Shown piece after piece: positions 55,702 through 64,000 of a DNA stretch of 64,000 bases. The notes under the pieces are model-generated. The model was not told where the DNA came from and ran no database searches. It saw only the letters and a program-made list of their open reading frames with translations. This stretch comes from Doris montereyensis. Its lineage: Eukaryota > Mollusca > Gastropoda > Nudibranchia > Dorididae. The DNA is taken from positions 50,001 to 114,000 of the forward strand of contig JAXRKP010000448.1 in NCBI GenBank assembly GCA_037039925.1. The letters run 5' to 3'. Numbering within the stretch: the stretch's first letter is position 1; each line of letters starts with the position of its first letter. Made by a program: the position numbers and the translations under genes.

Positions 55702-55762
55702 CTTCAAAGTAAAAGCCTGAATAATCTCTAGCCGTCACATTATTCAGGCTTTTACTTTGAAG
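55702..55762. repeat. Perfect 23-bp inverted repeat, 15-nt loop
   Basis: Left arm 55,702-55,724 starts CTTCAAAGTAAAAGCC; right arm 55,740-55,762 ends GGCTTTTACTTTGAAG. The outer flanks GGATTCA and CGATTCCC are partly complementary as well. Confidence 0.9.
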
Positions 55763-55789
55763 CGATTCCCTTTCCTGTCTGTGGTGTCG

Positions 55790-56185
55790 AAAATGATGAA
55801 AAATTACATGAAATAGTGTTGAGGCTCTGTAGGAACAGAGACGAGACAAATACAAAGAAATGATAAAAAGAAATCTTTGGTCACCAATGGAATCAAACTC
55901 CCAACCTTCGCATTGTTACACATCGCCTCGATATGAAAGAGAGCGTATTACTAATTTTCTCCCTCGGAGCAGACTTAGTATGGTTGGTAGTAAACTCTCT
56001 TTCATTGCAAGGCGATGTCTGCCGATGCGGAGGTTGGGGGTTCGATTGGACGTATTCGTGCTCCAAATTTTTGTTGTTGTATGTATTCTTTACTATTTGT
56101 CTCATCTTTGTTTCTATGGGACTTTGATATAAATTCATGTCATTGTTCATCACTCTTGACATGCCCTTTGTCTCACTGTTGGCTG
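55790..56185. mobile_element. SINE-A head-to-head pair
   Basis: Minus-strand copy 55,790-55,960 (GGAATCAAACTCCCAACC, ATCGCCTCGATATGAAAGAG) and plus-strand copy from about 55,985 (CAAGGCGATGTCTGCCGATG, the B box GGGTTCGATTGG, TATTTGTCTCATCTTTGTTT, CATGCCCTTTGTCTCACTG). Confidence 0.75.
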
Positions 56186-56384
56186 GTCAAGACTCATTTT
56201 CATCGAGTCAATTTCCTTCGAATTGATCAGGTAAAACAGTTTTGAACAAAGGAATTTAAACTTGATAGATTCATTTTGAAATAACTCGGCCCTAGTTTGT
56301 TTTTGAGATTTTGAGAAGATTTCTTTACATTCAATAAATGCATGGTGTGAATAATAAGCTTTTTTTTTATCTTTCACACACACA

Positions 56385-56475
<91 letters not shown>
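56385..56475. repeat. (CA)n and (AT)n microsatellite
   Basis: CA repeat to 56,402, then AT repeat to 56,475. Confidence 0.95.
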
Positions 56476-56481
<6 letters not shown>

Positions 56482-56489
56482 TTGGCACA

Positions 56490-56765
56490 TATACTTTGAG
56501 GGAGATTGATAGGTGCTACTGGTAGGTCTTTCTTCTATCCTTTCACTCTTTCACCTTTCTTTTGAATATTAATTCTATCTTACTGTTACCTTGAGATCAT
56601 TTACCTTGATCATTTACCTTGAGATCATTTACCTTGAGATCATTTACCTGAGATCATTTACCTTGAGATCATTTACCTTGAGATCATTTGAGATCATTTA
56701 CTTGAGATCATTTACCCTGAGATCACTGAGACATATGGTGGACAGGGTAAATTTCTTGAGATCAT
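56490..56765 (+). repeat. Repeat F with internal 15-bp tandem repeat
   Basis: TACTGGTAGGTCTTTCTTCT starts the repeat F body; its CCTTGAGATCA word is amplified as a GAGATCATTTACCTT-type 15-bp repeat (56,588-56,725), then the body ends ATATGGTGGACAGGGTAAAT. Confidence 0.8.
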
Positions 56766-57350
56766 CAATCAATTAATTAATCAATCTATCACACAAAGAC
56801 TACGATCAATCAATTAATTAATACTTCATGCAACTTGTTTCACTACCATTAACAAACAAATAACATCCAACAACATTTCATTCATAGATTAACCCCAAGG
56901 TTAAACTGTTTTTAATTATTTAATTGGAGAGGGGGTGGGGTGGACATGGGGCACCAATATTCATTTATTTCAAACCATCAAATCACATCGGTAAATAAAT
57001 ATGGATTGATTGATTTATTGTAGAGCAACATCAAGTGTACAATATATCTCTTTTAATACTGGGTATGAAAACTTTGAAGTTTATACACGTTTTCTTCATG
57101 CGGTGGCCTGTAGATTGTGATGAGGCTGCTTGAGAATTTATTCCTTCCTGACATTGAGAGAGCAAGAGAGAGAGGGAGAGAGAATTCACCTCCTTCTTAT
57201 TTACCTTTTTTCTTGCCTTTCTGGGGCTGTAAAAGAAGAAAAAAGAAAAAAACAACATATTAACGTTATAACAATGATATAATAAAATAACAGTACATTA
57301 TGTTATAATAATAATAATATTAATAATAACAATAATAATAACAAAGTATG
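56766..57350. other. AT-rich DNA
   Basis: Short open frames only. (AAT)n-like bits at 57,300-57,340. Confidence 0.5.
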
Positions 57351-57351
57351 G

Positions 57352-57519
57352 CCCATATTCCCCTAAACTCCTTGAGACCATAAAATTAATATCAGTTTTA
57401 GAATAAGTGTTTTGGGGGAATATCAACGGCGCATACAAAGATGAATCTTGGTTGGGACTTTGTCGTGAATTTGGGGGATTCTGTGTTTTTGATGAACACG
57501 TCTTCGGGAATACGGGCTG
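57352..57519. mobile_element. Short MITE with GCCC(A/G)TATTCCC ends
   Basis: Left end GGCCCATATTCCCCTAAACT; right end, reverse-complemented, GCCCGTATTCCCGAAGACG. A related fragment is at 5798-5905. Confidence 0.5.
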
Positions 57520-58282
57520 TACTGAATAAATAATAATGATAATAATAGCAATAATAATAGCAGTAGTAGAGATAATGGTAACATTTACATAAGATGAACA
57601 AGGAAAGCTGGCTGAAGTTTATATACGATGATCTTAAGTACACGAGTAATTAAAACTCACTCACAGTAAATCTTTAACATAAAAAAAAAAAGTTTTTAAA
57701 TGCAATTATTAACAATACAAATCATGTATTGACAAAACATTTGCAAAATTATATAAAATTGTTCAAAGTTAAAAGCAAGGTGTACATACATATTGATTTA
57801 TGTTAAATTGGTCATTTAAAAACAATCAAAAACTCACTGAAAGTATCCAGTTGAGCATGGAGTAAATTTTGAATTTCATTAACAGTCGAGTGATTATTGA
57901 AAGAATTGAAGTAAGAAAGATGAAAGCGGCATTGGTTATTTCTCCCACTCACACTGAAAAGGAAACCCAGCAAAATTTTAATTAAAAATAATTAATAATA
58001 GTTTGTTTTTTCTCATGAGTAAGAGATACGATTATAAAGAATAAATGAAGGGTTGAACAGAAATCTGCACATTTACTAGAACTAAAAGAAGGTGAATATG
58101 AAAGAAGAAATTCCATTTAAATTAAAAAATTTTATGATAAAATTAATAAAAGTAAGAGATGTCCTAGAAATATTCAAAACGCTCTAAGAAAAGAAGTTGA
58201 ATGGAGTTATTTCACTTACAATGCTCAGGGAATATAAAATATTCTTTATAATGTATAGAAATAAAGAGTGCAATGCAACAGA

Positions 58283-58316
<34 letters not shown>

Positions 58317-58380
58317 ACATTCACTTTTTATAATATAGACAAACAAAACATCCAGAACACCAGCAACGGAATAAATCTAA
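57520..58380. other. AT-rich DNA
   Basis: (AT)n at 58,286-58,315. No gene recognised. Confidence 0.5.
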
Positions 58381-58389
58381 CAAAAAATT

Positions 58390-58985
58390 ATGTCAAGGTC
58401 AAGATACACTTTATCGTTAACACTACAATTGTAAAATTATGTCAAGATACACTTTATTGTTCACACTACAATTGTAAAATTTGTCATGTCAAATTATTGT
58501 CAATTGTAAAATTATGTCATGTCAAGGTACGCTTTATTGTTCACACTACAATTGTAAAATTATGTCATGTCAAGGTACGCTTTATTGTTCACACTACAAT
58601 TGTAAAATATGTCATGTCAAGGTACGCTTATGTACATGTCATGTCAAGGTACGCTTTATTGTTCACACTACAATTGTAAAAATTATGTCATGTTCACACT
58701 ACATTATGTCATGTCAAGGTACGCTTTATTGTTCACACTATAATTGTAAAATTATGTCAAGGTACACTTTATCGTTCACACTACAATTGTAAAATTATGT
58801 CATGTCAAGGTACACTTTATCGTTCACACTACAATTGTAAAATTATGTCAAGGTACACTTTATCGTTCACACTACAATTGTCAAATTATGTCATGTCAAG
58901 GTACACTTTATCGTTCACACTACAATTGTCAAATTATGTCATGTCAAGGTACACTTTATCGTTCACACTACAATTGTAAATGCGC
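58390..58985. repeat. About 48-bp tandem repeat, about 12 units
   Basis: Unit ATTATGTCATGTCAAGGTAC followed by RCTTTATYGTTCACACTACA and ATTGTAAA, with shortened and rearranged units at 58,600-58,720. Open frames across it are incidental. Confidence 0.95.
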
Positions 58986-61586
58986 TAAAGCAAAAACACA
59001 GAACCAAAATAAACATAAATCAATCCTTTAAAAGAAAACACATTTGTAATTTGAAGATACTATATTAAAGTCTTATTAAAAGGTGATGAGAGTCATAAAT
59101 AAAACAAAGAAAAGCATGAAAAGGCTGCAACCCCTCCTCTCCCCCATCCAACAATAACAACAACTACAGGAAAACTAACCAAAAAAAATAATAAAATTTT
59201 GATCAAATAATATCAAAGCCTTAAGTGCAACACTCTTCATAAACAAAATATCCTGTGAATTAAAAAGCATTGCGAATCCTGGACAGCAAACCATTCGAAT
59301 AGTAGTAAAACAAAATGTTATTCGTTAGTGAGGATCATGTTAGACCATGTCAAAAATTTTTTTACAATTACAAAAATGTCATCTAGTGACTTGCTTTCGT
59401 AAATTCTACGCAGAATTTTTTCAATTTATTCACTATCATCCCCTACCACTACCAATTTTTTCAACTAAAAAAGGCCCTGCATATGTATCTGAAAATAAAT
59501 AGTTTATGTGTAGGTTTGACGACAAGGTTTTCTGTTCATCTTTGATGGTGGGAATTTTAATATCGGAGACATCCGCAATGAAATGGTGTCCATTGCACAT
59601 CAGTAGAACTACACATTGTTAAAGTAAATTTAACAGAAGCTTTCCTATGAGTCAATATTCATGAAAGAAAGCAAGAAAAACAATAACAAAAAGGCTGTTG
59701 CACCCCAATACTTAATGTAACTAAAAAAAAAATGTCCTATAAATTTCTATTCCCCAGACAGCCCATTTTTTTGGATAAATCCAGTACGCGTATAACACAA
59801 ACCTAGAACTTGCTAGAATGAGAAGGCAAAACAAAACAACCTTAAGGTTCTAGACTCCCTAGGTGTTTTTGTGAATCTGCAGCACAATGTAAGACCGTTT
59901 TATACCATATGAGAAGAGCATTACCTGTTGTGCGTGGCTAAACACTGTTGTTTAGTGCCCCTGTGTGTGAGCGCCTGTGTATGTGTGCGTGTCTGTAATG
60001 TTAGCATAGGACCACTGAATCACGTGATCAATAAATCATTAAATATATTCACTATCATCCCCTACCACTACCATCCACTCAATCTCTCTTTCCATTTTTT
60101 CTAGTTAGTGTTGACCCAGGCGATCGGCATCGTGTCTCTTCACCATTCCCCCCTCCCTCCTCCTCTCTCCCCCTAACTCTCCTTCTTCCTTCTCCCGGGC
60201 ATCACTATCCTCTTCCTGACCTGCCTCGGCAGATAAATGCGACGTTTGGACTAGTCATGTGCGTGCACAAACGAATAGCACATACGTGTACGCTCTTTTC
60301 CTTGCTGGCTGTGTTGTCTTAGACATTACACAACACACATCTGCCACCATCACTATCAGGTATCATTGACATTGCCTTTCTAGATGGTCCAAAACACACG
60401 TTTTAATCCGAAAAGAAGTGTCAAGTCCCATGAATTTCGGATTAAACATTTTCGAGCGTGTTCTATTTCTACTCAAAAACGTTTTTGTACTCATCAGTAT
60501 TGATGAAGTGTATGCATAATGCAATGGCTTATTTATATACACACATACAAATCTCACGCTATTAGTATTTGCATTTAATCTCTGAGGAATTTCCTTCAGA
60601 ACGTGAAACAAAATAATGAAAGCATATATATACCAATACATATATAAGCAAAATGCTATATTCACCCCTCAGTTATCTGTTATTTGATGTTGGTTGTTTG
60701 TTTTAATGAACACTTCACCATTAAAAAAAAACCCCCAAAAAACCAAGCTAAGAACACTTCACCTGCACCATTAAAATAAAAAAAGAACCAAGCTAAGAAC
60801 ACTTCACCATAAAGAAACAAAAAAAGAGCAAATCTTAACGTAATACCAAAAAAAACCCAAACAAATCAGAAAAGATAGAGACAGTCAGATTATGGTTAAA
60901 TTTTCAACTACATCAAAAACAGTAAAAAAAAAAAAAAAAGAGGAAGAATAATTTTCATTACATTAAAGACCGGCCCCCAGTCTTCTTGCCCGACTTGGGG
61001 CGTGCCCCGATTCAGGTCGGACACTAGAATTTGGTCTTGATTTTGACCTTGACCTAGATCTAGGCCTGGCCTGAAAGGAATGGATTTTTACTCTGTCATA
61101 TGTGTATTAGAGGAGAAACTTGTCATAAGACTATTATAAATAACATCATATTGAGGTTTAAAACAGAGAAAAAAAATCTAACAATCACACGCAGCCATGA
61201 ATTTTAAAAAGTTAGACATGTTTTAGTCAAAAACAATACTTGTAAAAAGATTGTCATTTCGAAGGCCTAATTTTGATTACAGAGAAATACAAATATTTCT
61301 AAAATACTGCAAATGTCATTTTCATTTTCGCTCAACCGTAATAATCTATGAATTTGTATTACATTGTACTTTACCATCATAGTCTATGTATAGAAACTAA
61401 TAACAAGACTCAAATTAAGCAACTTCATATAACTATAACAGAAAATATTCTAAATTTGGAAAAATATATGATCTCTAACTTGTCAAGATGCAGAAAAAGA
61501 TTTTCTTTCATGGACCTAAAAGAATCCATGGATTAAATGAGCAGAGAATAATACAAAGACAGGATTTACAAAGGATGACTTACACA
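58986..61586. other. Intergenic DNA, no gene recognised
   Basis: AT-rich. A 26-bp word (ATTCACTATCATCCCCTACC, continuing ACTACC) is present twice (59,425 and 60,047). Poly-A runs at 60,722, 60,926. A short TAGATCTAGG word at 61,055. Confidence 0.5.
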
Positions 61587-61971
<385 letters not shown>

Positions 61972-61977
61972 GAGATA

Positions 61978-62320
61978 AACATTGACATAAAATGATGCTG
62001 AAGCCCCGTAAGAACAAAAACAAGACAAACACAAAGGAACAGAAGCAAAAGAATCCATCCACACCGATAGAACTGAACTTGCAACCTCCACATCGACAAC
62101 CGTCGCTTCACCATGAAAAGAGAGCGCACTACCAACCGAGCTAACAACGCTCTCTTTTCGTGGTGAGGTATTGGCTGCCAACAAGTAGGTCATGGATTCC
62201 AATCCATTAGTGACCAAAGACTTTTTTTTTCTCTGTCTATTCCTTGTCTTTGCTTGTACAGGGCTCCAATATTATTTCATTTTCATACCATTGTTCATCA
62301 TGAGATGAAAGAAACTGGCA
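61978..62320. mobile_element. SINE-A head-to-head pair
   Basis: Minus-strand copy to 62,150 (GAAGCCCCGTAAGAACAAAA, CGCTTCACCATGAAAAGAGA, CCAACCGAGCTAAC) followed by a plus-strand copy (CTCTCTTTTCGTGGTGAGGT, GGATTCCAATCC as B box, TCTATTCCTTGTCTTTGCTT). Confidence 0.8.
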
Positions 62321-64000
62321 ATCAGACAGAGGCAAAAGAAGAGCAACACAAAGAAAAAAGACTGTTTACGCTTATCGACCTTAAGTAAGATCTCTTTTCA
62401 TTACATTTATGATAATTTGTACCAGAAAAAATTGGCTCAAAACACATTTTTTCGTGGTCACACTGGTAGATGAGAAAAGACACGCACACGCACACAAATC
62501 AGTTGGTTAAAGGAAGCGAATGTGCATAGACTTACATTGGCATCTTTAGCAGGGGCTAATAGAAATGGTAACAGGTTGAAAAAGATGCAATGAATTAAAG
62601 AACAGAAGACTCAAATTTCTTTCATGTGTTCTGAGCAAAGAAAACTTATCTTACACAGTGAAAAATTGAATATTAACCAAAACAAAAGAAGAAAAAAATA
62701 AAAACTATGAAAATGGAATCAAATTTAGACTGCCTGTTTAAGGTTTACTTTACTTTTAGACATTTGGTCTATAATTATTGTGCATAGTTTTTCGTCTGAG
62801 AATCATACTGCAGTTTGCAATAAAATTTGTTTAACTCATTGCAGTTGTTTTGAATGTATAATATATGTCTGATAATAGTGATAAGCTGCTACCTGTTCAT
62901 CGAAGACACGTCGGACAATATTTATGATAAGTTTATTTATGTAGAGGTGGTAGGACACTGTGAAATACTGATATTTAACATTTTTTCCCCCGGTTATACC
63001 TCTTAATTTGTGATAGGAGTCTTTATTTGCTATTTTCGGATTCAATTTTTAGAGGGTTTTACTTGTATTCAGTTATTGTGCTATGAAAAATTGTTTTCAC
63101 AAAAAATTTGCATTTTTAGTGGGAACCCATAACTTTACTTCAGAAACAATAATATAAATAATATTAACATCATTGCAAAGCTGAAAATGCTCTCTGTCAT
63201 AAGCAACAACAACGAAAATTCCTCTTTATTGTCATAATAAAAATGATACACTTGATTGAACATAAGGTCAAAGTCTTGCGGCACAGGAGTACGACCTGGT
63301 CGAATTCCCCATGACTGCAGCAACGAGTTAATACAATTCAAATCGCACAGCCAATATTATTTTACAATTTGCAGGTAACTTGCAAGCAGCCTATGTTGAT
63401 TGGCAATGACCATAGTTACCAAACGGTTTCATTTCTGAGCCATTGCATCAGAAAACCTTTGATATAAGCTCTTATATAGTGAATGGACAGCAAGACAAAG
63501 TTAAATCACATATTTGTCTCTGTGTGTGCATGTGTGTGGGGGGAGGGGGGAGCAAAAAAAAAAAAAATCACCAAAGGGCGTCTGTGTGTTTTTGTGCATT
63601 GGTAACATGTTTTGAGTTAGAACGATTCATTTTCAACGTGGCTAACTAAAACATTTGAATGTTCCGCTCTAATTATTATGAAAGTTAAGTCAAAATCAAC
63701 AAGTAGAATTAATTTTTTTTAAAAATAATGTAACAAGGCGAGAAAAGAACATGGGGGGGAGTTTTACCGTTGAAACTTTACCATGCTGACTATACTAAAG
63801 TTGCCAATAAAAATAAAATAAAGACAACATGAAACACAAAACATATTTCATGCTCAAAGACGCAAAGATCATGCAATATAGAACCAAAGAGGAACTTAAG
63901 GGAACATAAGAAAAATAAATGGAAGAACCTGAAAACAAATTAAATTCCCACCTATCTCCACTTACGTTCGTCTCATGAATTATTTGTCAGAGATCTAGAC
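62321..64000. other. AT-rich DNA, no feature recognised
   Basis: Poly-G and poly-A runs near 63,537-63,567. Short open frames lack recognisable features. The window ends in AGATCTAGAC. Confidence 0.5.

Noticed and set aside
58481..58979. Short Cys/His-containing repeat proteins
   Set aside because: Frames through an about 48-bp tandem repeat with indels that change frame; no start context or family match.

Overview
This is a window of eukaryotic, probably molluscan (my guess gastropod), genomic DNA. The evidence is one split gene with long AT-rich introns, a metazoan transcription-factor family (IRF), a Ty3/Gypsy element, CR1-like and RTE-like LINEs, tRNA-derived SINEs, abundant (AG)n/(AGT)n/(AAT)n microsatellites, minisatellites and recurrent AGATCT/TCTAGA palindromic blocks. 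The species call is inference. No bacterial-type genes, rRNA genes or CRISPR arrays were seen.

Left third (1-26 kb). Two near-identical interferon-regulatory-factor (IRF) genes lie on the minus strand at 4.1-5.6 kb and 18.1-19.7 kb. Each has its whole reading frame in one exon with a likely 5'UTR intron. They sit in a segmental duplication of roughly 3.3-9.6 kb and 17.1-23.6 kb. Between the copies is a young, nearly complete Gypsy retrotransposon (10,568-15,747) with about 99% identical LTRs and a 5-bp target duplication. The copies have degenerated in different ways. Copy 1 has a local frameshift in the interaction domain but keeps a tandem ISRE-like element upstream. Copy 2 has the intact interaction-domain frame, lacks the ISRE-like block, and has an RTE-like LINE where about 1.4 kb of upstream sequence should be. 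A decayed SWIM zinc-finger gene carrying a 14-fold 33-bp coding-type repeat is at 2.0-3.0 kb.

Middle (26-50 kb). A satellite-like array (25.8-26.6 kb) and a decayed multi-part protein gene of unknown function (27.6-29.0 kb, minus) precede microsatellite-rich DNA (30.3-32.2 kb). The main host gene is a six-exon plus-strand prostaglandin E synthase 2 (PTGES2) gene from 32,812 to 50,036. It has a membrane anchor, a CPFC thioredoxin/glutaredoxin-type site and a GST-like C-terminal domain. Exons 1, 2 and 6 are clean. Exons 3, 4 and 5 contain five single- or double-base indels next to short homopolymers, most simply assembly errors. Its introns hold two TIR transposons (TTAA and TA target sites), LINE 3' ends, SINEs, a 43-bp minisatellite and very long (CT)n and (AAT)n tracts.

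Right third (50-64 kb). No convincing host gene was found. It is a mosaic of 33-, 40-, about 70-, 15- and about 48-bp tandem repeats, SINEs often in head-to-head pairs, a TIR element (52.7-53.6 kb), a perfect 23-bp inverted repeat at 55.7 kb and a large (AG)n tract at 61.6-62.0 kb. The last 1.6 kb shows nothing I can name.
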